Source: Lingula anatina
Lineage: Eukaryota; Brachiopoda; Lingulata; Lingulida; Lingulidae
Direction of reading: 5' to 3'
DNA: 57,154 nucleotides
Assembly: GCF_001039355.2 (NCBI RefSeq)
Contig: NW_019773715.1
Coordinates: 1-57,154, forward strand
Below the pieces are notes generated by a model. It did no database searches and was not told where the DNA came from. It saw only the letters and a program-made list of their open reading frames with translations. Below, one piece after another: positions 24,682 to 32,526 of this stretch; position 1 is the first letter of the stretch; every line of letters starts with the position of its first letter. A program made the translations under genes and the position numbers.

Positions 24682-25505
24682 TTTATTTTTATTTTTATTT
24701 TATTTTATTTTATTTTATTTTTTTTATTTTTTTTGCCACAGACTTAAATTGTCACCCTCTAACATTTTTCACATAGATTGACCTGGCTGAGATAAAGCAA
24801 AAGTATGCAGAACTCTATGGAGTCAGCTTGGCACAGAGTATAGAGGGCGACTGTGGAGGAGAGTACAAGACAATGCTGCTGGCACTTCTGGGAAAATGGT
24901 GAGTTCAGTTGAACAGTGCTGACATCTATTGTTTTGATATCATATATTTTGTGTATTGAGGAGTACAAATCTTATACATGGTAAATAAAGAAAAAGACAG
25001 AAAATATGTGTACCTCAATATTTCAAAACTGGATGTTTGAAAACTCAAAGATACAAAAGAAATAGATTTTTTAAAAAAATAGGTTACTGGATAACCATTA
25101 AGATCATAAAGTATGTTTTAGGTTACCTGTAGATTGAGCATTATAACAAGTAAACACTCTTGATCTTATACCTTCTGCTACAATTATCAAGTTTTGCCCT
25201 TGCAACCTCACAACATTTGATAGCGTGTAACTGGTTATCAATTGAGGTCATGGCATAGCCTTGACTGGTGTAATCAGCCATTTCGATAACCATTTTTATT
25301 TTCTTGTCAGTAAGTTCTATAAAATAAAAAAAAGATGTCATAGGGGTCCCTAGAGAAAAGCAGCCACCTTTGGCAAAGTATTAGTCACCTTTTTTTTTTT
25401 TTAATTCAGGGGGAGGGGGGGTGAATATTTAGAGAAAGATAAGATATAAACATACATGTATGCAAATATTTGAAATATTGATGGTTTTTTATTTTCCCTT
25501 TCAGA
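11786..25505 (+). CDS. CFAP97 (Hemingway)-domain / eight-repeat annexin fusion protein
   Basis: Coding exons: 11786-11899, 14232-14312, 14650-14768, 15787-15895, 16125-16229, 16416-16454, 16784-16879, 17176-17233, 17502-17596, 17871-17984, 18144-18228, 18499-18578, 18815-18883, 20380-20481, 20646-20727, 21012-21115, 21603-21740, 22052-22465, 22745-22949, 23269-23417, 23812-23989, 24261-24376, 24777-24898, with the last base of TGA at 25505. The total is 2775 bp (924 residues) and the phase is intact at every junction. Residues 66-165 match the CFAP97/Hmw domain (KIDNDNELLLQKMSWIM, GRLDNWNDYESKSLNRGMRD, VKPVYNIAKWEEED). Residues 166-221 form a basic, Ser-rich linker. Annexin repeats 1-4 span about 230-530, a Lys/His-rich linker 541-615, and repeats 5-8 span 619-923. 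The 4+4 layout is that of annexin A6. Calcium-loop motifs persist in repeats 5 (GFGTDE), 6 (GLGTRE) and 8 (SAGTND) and are degraded in repeats 1-4. A role linking calcium-dependent membrane binding to the cilium is inference. Confidence 0.88.
13645..13773. repeat. 66-bp tandem duplication in annexin-fusion intron 1
   Basis: Two nearly identical direct copies with a period of 66 bp begin CCATTGAAAAGATCAAG at 13645 and 13711. They are intronic and share an ATAAAGCTTT end. Confidence 0.9.
19686..19748 (+). other. Possible 63-bp cassette exon of the CFAP97-annexin gene
   Basis: A polypyrimidine-AG acceptor (ATTTTCAG) and a GTAGGA donor bound 63 bp that are open in phase 0, so inclusion would add 21 residues between 388 and 389. 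That point lies in the inter-helix linker entering annexin repeat 3. Annexins of ordinary length lack such an insert. It may be an alternative exon or a chance open interval. Confidence 0.35.
20937..20988. repeat. (CT)n microsatellite
   Basis: CT-rich tract, slightly interrupted, 24 bases before the acceptor of exon 21012-21115. It extends that exon's polypyrimidine context. Confidence 0.9.
23974..24037 (+). other. Repeated splice donor at end of annexin exon 23812-23989
   Basis: A 22-bp block ending TTAG|GTGAGC occurs at 23974-23995 and again at 24016-24037. Both offer a phase-1 donor (after 23989 and after 24031). The second would add exactly 14 codons in frame near the end of annexin repeat 7. 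The upstream donor gives the normal annexin spacing, so it was used for the main model. Confidence 0.5.
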
Positions 25506-25706
25506 GCAATGTTGGCCATAATGTGTTTGGTAACAAGAATTGAAGAGAGATGATGAACACTGGATCAGGGTTATACCTAAAGCCTTTCAAGTAACCAGTG
25601 GGCAAACCAATATGAAAAAGTCCACTTGACAACAGAGGGAGTAAAATAAAAGCAAAATGGTTGATTTGATATCTGTTCTAATATTTTTGATGAGATGGCT
25701 TTTTAA
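24040..25706 (+). repeat. First copy of 1.67-kb duplicated segment (3' end of annexin gene)
   Basis: This segment contains the last two full coding exons and the 3' UTR. It is nearly identical to 25708-27375. It runs up to the single N at 25707, as the end of one contig would. Confidence 0.9.
25645..25650 (+). terminator. AATAAA polyadenylation signal of CFAP97-annexin gene
   Basis: Canonical AATAAA about 140 bases after the stop, in the spliced 3' UTR exon. It is repeated in the second copy near 27313. Confidence 0.6.
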
Positions 25707-25707
25707 N

Positions 25708-26318
25708 TGCATTTGAAAAAGCTACATTTTCATGTTTTTTTTCTAAATGAAATACATAATTATTGAGCTATTAAAATTTAAATTGTGGTAAATGCTAGTA
25801 TTTTCAATATTTTTATTTGTATATTTATTTTTTATGTTTGGATGCCTTTTCAGTTTTGAACTTATCTGTATGTTTGTTCATTATTTTGTTTAACTTTTTT
25901 AAGCTCTTGTTTTTTGTTTGTTTTACAGCTTGTGCACTGAGTGACCCCATACAGTTCTATGCCGAACGTTTGCATTCAGCTTTGTCAGATAGCGCTGGGA
26001 CCAATGATAAAATGCTGATCAGAATTATAGTCTCCAGATCAGAGGTAAATTGTGCTTAAACCTTTCATACTTTCAATGATGAAAATAGCAGAAACTGAAT
26101 CATTCACAATTGCATGTATATTCATATTTGTACACAATTTATTTGTAAGAGTTACAATTTATGTAAGGTAAAAATTTTCCACCTTAAAAAAATGTTCTTT
26201 TTCACATAGATTTCATAACCTTATGCTGTTAAGTTAAATATTGTTATTTTTTCTCAGTTTATGACTACTGTTCCTGGTATGGCTAGTAGATTCTTAGACC
26301 CAGGTGTCTCCAAGACTG

Positions 26319-26349
<31 letters not shown>

Positions 26350-27375
26350 TTTATTTTTATTTTTTATTTTATTTTATTTTATTTTATTTTTTTTATTTTT
26401 TTTGCCACAGACTTAAATTGTCACCCTCTAACATTTTTCACATAGATTGACCTGGCTGAGATAAAGCAAAAGTATGCAGAACTCTATGGAGTCAGCTTGG
26501 CACAGAGTATAGAGGGCGACTGTGGAGGAGAGTACAAGACAATGCTGCTGGCACTTCTGGGAAAATGGTGAGTTCAGTTGAACAGTGCTGACATCTATTG
26601 TTTTGATATCATATATTTTGTGTATTGAGGAGTACAAATCTTATACATGGTAAATAAAGAAAAAGACAGAAAATATGTGTACCTCAATATTTCAAAACTG
26701 GATGTTTGAAAACTCAAAGATACAAAAGAAATAGATTTTAAAAAAAAATAGGTTACTGGATAACCATTAGTAACATAAAGTATGTTTTAGGTTACCTGTA
26801 GATTGAGCATTATAACAAGTAAACACTCTTGATCTTATACCTTCTGCTACAATTATCAAGTTTTGCCCTTGCAACCTCACAACATTTGATAGCGTGTAAC
26901 TGGTTATCAATTGAGGTCATGGCATAGCCTTGACTGGTGTAATCAGCCATTTCGATAACCATTTTTATTTTCTTGTCAGTAAGTTCTATAAAATAAAAAA
27001 AAGATGTCATAGGGGTCCCTAGAGAAAAGCAGCCACCTTTGGCAAAGTATTAGTCACCTTTTTTTTTTTTTAATTCAGGGGGAGGGGGGGTGAATATTTA
27101 GAGAAAGATAAGATATAAACATACATGTATGCAAATATTTGAAATATTGATGGTTTTTTATTTTCCCTTTCAGAGCAATGTTGGCCATAATGTGTTTGGT
27201 AACAAGAATTGAAGAGAGATGATGAACACTGGATCAGGGTTATACCTAAAGCCTTTCAAGTAACCAGTGGGCAAACCAATATGAAAAAGTCCACTTGACA
27301 ACAGAGGGAGTAAAATAAAAGCAAAATGGTTGATTTGATATCTGTTCTAATATTTTTGATGAGATGGCTTTTTAA
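25708..27375 (+). repeat. Second copy of the duplicated 3' end; probable unmerged contig overlap
   Basis: It repeats 24040-25706, including exons equivalent to 25929-26044 and 26446-26567. Differences seen are one extra T in the TTTTA tract near 26360, a changed A/T run near 26740 and a short change near 26768. It begins at the base after the N. Its first exon needs phase 1 at entry, whereas the preceding copy has already reached its stop, so it cannot extend the protein. It is read as an assembly duplicate with allelic differences, not as extra repeats. Confidence 0.85.
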
Positions 27376-27473
27376 TGGTATTGAAATATCTAAAATTGTA
27401 TATAATTCTTTAAAAAAATAGAAAAAACCATAATCACAGCATATAATAGTCAAACTTTCAAGGTGCATAAATA

Positions 27474-27620
27474 CAGGGTTGCCAACTCTACATATTCCCC
27501 TGTATTATACACTGTATTGTTTAGTATCAATTCCTTTTGTTTTCAGGTGTTATTGTACTGTTAATAACATGTTTAACAATAGAACTACGCATTTTGAGTA
27601 CTGTAATGTTGGCAGCCCTG
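27474..27620. mobile_element. Small MITE-like element with CAGGGTTGCCAAC ends
   Basis: The ends are CAGGGTTGCCAAC at 27474 and the inverted near-match GTTGGCAGCCCTG ending at 27620. CAGGG ends are common in hAT-type elements, but no clear 8-bp target duplication was found, so the class is tentative. Confidence 0.4.
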
Positions 27621-28854
27621 AACTCTCGTGCAGTTTTGTCACAAAATTATTTTCTCTGTCATATTGATGTCAGTTCCATGTGGTCTTCCCTGCTGGGCTC
27701 TGTGGGTTCCATGACCATATTTATTGCAATAGATCTTTAAGTCAGACAATCGGGTAAATAATCATTACTTATGTAGGATCTAGTCACTTATAATAATATG
27801 TTAAAATGATATATTTTAAAAGAAAATCAGTGTACATACCATTGCAAATATGTAAGTCATAGTGATGATTTTGTAGTGAATCTAAAAGAGGATAGTGCAT
27901 GGTCTTCTTTGTATCTTAAGAACTGAAATTAAGTTGCATTTGAAAAAAAAATACTCTTTTGTGCTTGAAAACATAATACATTGTATTGATACATGTCATG
28001 TAATGTTATAACAACAGCATATTTTTCATTCTTAAGTCTTTTAATATTTCATATATCATAGTTAAATCAAAACTGATTTTGATAAAATATATTATAATTG
28101 CTTTACTAAATTTATTGCAATACAAATGTAACAGAGTAAAAGTATATAACATCGCAAGCCTAAGAAAGGTATTATACAATTAATCAAAACAGGGTTTTGA
28201 TACAGTAAAAGACACTTAAAGTGCATGGTTTTATACTGTTTTAGCTTAATGCCAAGGAAATCAACATTTTTATATTTACATATTATATATTTATCTTAAT
28301 ACTGTATAGTCATTGCTTTTTATCATCATTTGTTGTATAACTCATCTTCAATTTAGATAAGTAGCCTACAGCCTACAGGGTAGTTGAATTAACATGCCAG
28401 CATTTTGTCATATAACATGGAAGACTTCAAAACAAGCAAATGCCATCCACCTGAGCTCATCACCCCAGGTGTCAAGGTCTTGAAACTTCCCCTTTTATGT
28501 ACAGAAGTGGCTATTTGCCTGAAAGTTTGTTTTATTTATTATTTTGGTTATTTTTATTAAAAAAAAGAGAGATGGGGGGTTCAAACTTTTAATCTCAGGG
28601 TGGTGAGTTGGTGTTCTTGCCATGGTCTGTAGGGTAAGCTTTTTTATTTTACTAAATTATTTTGACATTGTTTTTTTTTTTTTTTTTTTTTTTGTATTAC
28701 AGAGTAGCACAAAAGTTGTGTAATTGAATTTTATGCTTTGCTAATAAGGAAAACTGAATGCTTTATTTTGATCTTTTAATACTTGTATGAATCTTCATAT
28801 TTTCATTGTTTTATCTGCTGGGCAATGTTAACCTCGGTAGAAAGGGTTTAAGAA

Positions 28855-29135
28855 ACATTTGTTAAGCTTCACAGGGTTCCTGTTAACCATAGAAAAAAAA
28901 AGGTGAAAACGCAATGACGAATAAATAAAGCTACTAAAAATGTCTTGGTTTTTTTAATTTATTCATCTTCGTGATTAAAAAAAAAGATCATAATTTTGTG
29001 CTGTGTTATGTCAACTGACAGTAGGTTTGTTAAAAAAGTACTCAAATAATATCAAATACAGAGATAAGCAGATAAATTTCAATTAAATAATAAAGTAAAC
29101 TACCAAGCGTAATAATGGGCAATTAGAAGAAAGAT
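28855..29135. repeat. Dispersed repeat, copy A (partner near 38378-38660)
   Basis: A diverged but collinear match to 38378-38660. Shared landmarks in order are AAGCTTCACAGG, a short A-rich run, a T-rich tract ending CGTGATTAAAAA, and AAGCAGATAAA followed by AATTAA and a GCGTAAT/GCACGATAAT end. The family is not recognised. Confidence 0.5.
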
Positions 29136-29624
29136 TTTACAAAAATATTCCTACGGATGCGAAGCCGACCCGTCCCCTTGGCGTGAGGTTCGGGGCCTGC
29201 TGAAGGGCCTTGGAAATTTTGGTAATTTAGAGGGTGAACGGTGCCATCTGGTACGATTTAGAACTATAATTCAACTAATCAAAATTCTAATTTCAAGAGG
29301 GGACCATTGGTGTGATTTTATTTCAGAAATCGAAGGTGTGTGTGTGTGGGGGGGTCAGAACCCCCCCCTGACATCCCCCTAAATCCGCCACTGTTCAATT
29401 ATCATATTGATTTCTTGACCCTTTGCTGACAAACTTAGAATGCTTATTTCTGATGATATTGACAGGAAAATCTCCAACTTTCGAGATTTTAATCGCATAG
29501 GTGTTTTTCAAAGTTAAAGAAAGCAGTACTAACCCCAGATTTAAATCCGAAATGAATCCAGTCGTTAAGACTATTGCCTTTATCCCAAGCCACTAGCCTA
29601 TTACACTGATACACATAACCTTAA

Positions 29625-29825
29625 ACTCCATTTGATGCGAGAAAATGTAAAGCTTGCAACTGCATAGAGGATGGAAAACACTTCCTCGCGGAATGTACAA
29701 AATACAATGTTGAAAGGCAACAAATGCATGATGAACTCTTGAAAATCAATGTAGTGGGTCTAGAGGACAGTGGTCAGATATTGTCAATTCTCCTTAATCC
29801 ACCCTGTAAAAAAGTCTCAAAGTAA
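29625..29825 (+). pseudogene. Non-LTR retrotransposon remnant (C-terminal end of reverse transcriptase ORF)
   Basis: From 29634 a 63-codon frame to TAA at 29823 reads DARKCKACNCIEDGKHFLAE and then CTKY. The C-x2-C-x7-H-x4-C pattern with E-D-x-K-H-F-L is characteristic of the segment after the reverse transcriptase of LINE-type elements. A stop lies just upstream in frame and no RT core was found. It is a short dead fragment. Confidence 0.6.
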
Positions 29826-30373
29826 TAGCAGAATTTGTAAAGACTGCTGTTAAAATACATACACACACTGCACAATTTAAGTGCCATCCCCTGAATCAGA
29901 ATAATCAAAGTTGTAATGCCTGGTCTACATATAATGTGACCAATGAGTATAAAACAGCTGTACCATGGAATTGTATTGTTGGTCTTTTTGTGAAATTTGA
30001 TGTTAATAAAATGATACCAGGAATATATCATTCCACAGTCATTTATCTCCCCCCAAAAGTATTGGTTCAGTAGGGGTGACACTTCTATTGTCCAGTGTGT
30101 GTAGTTCACCTGCAATTTAGTACATCACAGCCACTAATTGATGATAATGCTGTGAATAGCATAATTGATCTTATAGCTTAACATGCATTAACAAATGTGC
30201 AATTTTGCATACTACATATGAAAACATATATAAATGTGTGATATATCCTTATATATGTTGTGAATAATGTAGTCTGGAGAGCCTGCAAATGTATTCATAT
30301 CATTTAGTGCTCAATAAACGTATTAGAGGGATAACAAATCTTCGAATGAGATCCGTATTTCACAGGGCTAGAC

Positions 30374-30380
30374 TGACGTC
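30374..30380 (+). promoter_or_regulatory. CRE-like TGACGTC element upstream of GPCR
   Basis: TGACGTC lies about 27 bases upstream of the TATA box. It matches seven of the eight bases of a full cAMP-response element. A function is inferred from position only. Confidence 0.3.
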
Positions 30381-30400
30381 CTCCTTCTTAGCCAAACCAG

Positions 30401-30408
30401 TATATAAA
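30401..30408 (+). promoter_or_regulatory. TATA box of the intronless GPCR gene
   Basis: TATATAAA lies 39 bases before the ATG. Transcription would start near 30430, implying a very short 5' leader. Confidence 0.55.
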
Positions 30409-30439
30409 ACGGCAAAACATACCATTACCAATATACATA

Positions 30440-31822
30440 ATGATGAATTCATCCAGTGAATACAACGTAACAGAAAACAGTAACTTGTGGAATCAGCCAG
30501 GATTTTTTGATGAAACAAGATGGACACACATCACCGCGACTTTATTTACAGCTATATTGGCAGTGTTTGGAGCGTTCGGTAACATTTGTGTTCTTATCAT
30601 CACAAGAAGTACTCCGTCTCTGAGAACATGGTGGAATTCATTCCACATTAACTTAGCACTAGTGGATCTGTTCATGTCCTTCGTTGGGTGCCCGTTATTC
30701 GTTATGACACTTTGGTCATGGGATGAATCAGCACTTTCTATCAATTGCTCTGTAGGGCGTGTTTTAGCCCTGGGGACATTTATGAATATCGTTATTTTGG
30801 CCAGCATAAGTGTCCTGCGAGCAGCAAAATTTCACAAGCCTGCTCTGACTATCCCAAGGCATATTTTCAAAATATGTTTAACTGCACATTGGATTCTAGG
30901 CATCATATGTTTTGCATTTGTTTCCGAGTCTAACAGTGAATTTGTGATCCCCCTGCAATGTTTGAAGGACGGGAAACAACCTGTTGGTGTTTTATTTAAA
31001 ATCGGCTACACATTTGTGATGATCTGCGTTACAGTAACAATATTATCTTACTTGTCAGTCGTGAAAAAAATTTTAAAGCAACGCAAGTTGGTAAAACCTT
31101 ACTACACTGGACATAGCATACATACAGTATCTGCAAATGTCGCCGACACGTTTATGGCGGAAGGTGGCAGCAACACAGAAGAATCAATTTCTCCGACTTT
31201 TACTCCTTTAGAGTGTGTCTCACGACAGGATCAACAAAGTCATTGTGCTCATGTACCAAAATCTACAGGAAATGCGCCAGCCGCAATAGAAACCATTCCA
31301 GCCAGAGACGTCCAGGGACTGCCAGGAGTGCCATCTTGTTCCATCTCGCAGCGAACAGATGTATCGCAATTTTCCCAAAGAAAAAACAACACGAATGCTC
31401 AAGTTCGATGGACAAGAGGCAACGAGAACCCTGACATTATAGATATTATAGCACAGGAAACAACCGACGTAATGGAGGTGCACATGGGTTCGGACATGCA
31501 CTACGTAAAAATCATACAGAAAGACCAACAAGTTATTTTTTCTAGTTTAATTTTATTGGCTATATTTTTAATAAGTATGTTGCCTTTTCTCATCACTTAT
31601 ATAATATTCAAATCACAATCGTCAAATCTTGATATAAATCAGTATATTATCAGTGTATTTGCATGTTCATTTAGATTTATTAATACATGCTCTAATCCTT
31701 ACATATATACACTGAGGTCCTACGTGTTTAGGAAAAGGCTTAGTTCATTAACTCACGATATTGCAAATTGCTGTCTACGTAGAGATAGTTCCTCCCAAAC
31801 TGTAGAGAACAATTTCATTTAA
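30440..31822 (+). CDS. Intronless class A (rhodopsin-like) GPCR, orphan
   Basis: 460 residues in one exon. The N-terminus carries sequons NSS and NVT. TM1 has GNICVL, TM2 LALVDLF, TM7 SNPYIY (NPxxY), and helix 8 the basic VFRKRL then CC (444-445) for possible palmitoylation. Cys103 before TM3 and Cys174 in loop 2 can form the usual disulfide. Oddities: the DRY box reads LRA (Arg127 kept), and TM6 reads ISMLPF, lacking the CWxP tryptophan. Intracellular loop 3 is very long (about 212-360), Ser/Thr/Gln-rich and probably disordered. The next in-frame ATG is codon 2. The amine, peptide or melatonin-like subfamily cannot be settled by eye, and the ligand is unknown. Confidence 0.85.
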   Translation: MMNSSSEYNVTENSNLWNQPGFFDETRWTHITATLFTAILAVFGAFGNICVLIITRSTPSLRTWWNSFHINLALVDLFMSFVGCPLFVMTLWSWDESALSINCSVGRVLALGTFMNIVILASISVLRAAKFHKPALTIPRHIFKICLTAHWILGIICFAFVSESNSEFVIPLQCLKDGKQPVGVLFKIGYTFVMICVTVTILSYLSVVKKILKQRKLVKPYYTGHSIHTVSANVADTFMAEGGSNTEESISPTFTPLECVSRQDQQSHCAHVPKSTGNAPAAIETIPARDVQGLPGVPSCSISQRTDVSQFSQRKNNTNAQVRWTRGNENPDIIDIIAQETTDVMEVHMGSDMHYVKIIQKDQQVIFSSLILLAIFLISMLPFLITYIIFKSQSSNLDINQYIISVFACSFRFINTCSNPYIYTLRSYVFRKRLSSLTHDIANCCLRRDSSSQTVENNFI

Positions 31823-31962
31823 ATGCTTTATCTCCTGTCGATAAACTGCAGAAAACTGAACACCAACGAGAACAGATTGATTTATTTTATTCCCATTTTC
31901 TGGTGACTGTGTTGTTTATTGTTGTGTGTCTTTGAATCATTATGAGAAACAACTACATGTAT

Positions 31963-31968
31963 AATAAA
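31963..31968 (+). terminator. AATAAA polyadenylation signal of GPCR
   Basis: Canonical AATAAA 140 bases after the GPCR stop and just before the mariner remnant. Confidence 0.6.
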
Positions 31969-32013
31969 AGTCCCTTGTTATTCGCAGTGTATTAACATGT
32001 GTAACGTAATGTA

Positions 32014-32526
32014 CGAGGTAGGATCAAAAAGTTCTCGGCCTAATATACTTTGATTCAATACATTGGCAGACGATCCAAATCAGTCTATAATTATATATTA
32101 TTGAAGGTCATTGGTTGAGGGAATAGAATTCCAACGATTATTATTACACCAGGAAGTCTCTGTAAAGACGCGAAGGGTGTACTCTTGCAGGACAATGCAC
32201 CTGCTCACACGTCGCACGTTGCCAGGGCTGCTGCGACTGAATGCGGCTTCGAAGTTCTTCCTCATCCCCCATATTCTTCTGATGTAGCCCCTTCTGACTT
32301 CTGTTCCCAAAACTTGAAAACTAAGCAATGAAGGTGTCATTGATGCAGTAAATTAGTAGTTGGGGGACCAGGATGAAGACTTCACTTTTGAAGGGATACG
32401 TAAATTAGAACAGCGATGGATAAAGTGCATCAAGATGAAGGGAGATTATATTGAAAAGGAATAGCCATCTTTTCATTCCTAGGTATGCCAAAGTACAAGG
32501 AGCCGAGAATTTTTGGTCGTACCTCG
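32014..32526 (+). mobile_element. Decayed mariner element with transposase remnant
   Basis: The ends are imperfect inverted repeats: CGAGGTAGGATCAAAAAGTT at 32014, and the inverse of CGAGGTACGACCAAAAATTC at the right. Inside, one frame reads LQDNAPAHTSHVAR and PPYSSDVAPSDF, the last two catalytic-aspartate blocks of mariner transposase, then hits a stop. The C-terminal tail (EGIRKLEQRWIKC, GDYIEKE) continues in another frame. At 513 bp it is less than half of a full element, and the 5' part of the transposase is missing. It is inactive. Confidence 0.85.

Larger units (their letters stand above)
27376..30439. other. Intergenic, AT-rich, repeat remnants only
   Basis: No coding exon is recognised here apart from the retroelement remnant listed separately. 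It holds a small MITE-like element, a dispersed repeat also found near 38.4 kb, a poly-T run near 28670 and a fragment ending TAAATCCGCCACTG at about 29393. That last fragment resembles one end of a CAGTGGCGGATTTA-type transposon whose other end was not found. Confidence 0.6.

Noticed and set aside
24593-24781. Open frame, and possible exon 24588-24636, between the last two annexin exons
   Set aside because: The exon-like interval is 47-49 bp and would break the phase into exon 24777-24898. The rest is (ATT)n and TTTTA repeat.
25817-26567. Extra annexin exons in the second copy
   Set aside because: They are near-identical to 24261-24898, follow an N, and cannot be joined in phase after the stop. 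They are treated as assembly duplication.
29774-30115. 113-codon minus-strand open frame
   Set aside because: Part of it is antisense to the recognisable reverse transcriptase tail, and it shows no family motif.
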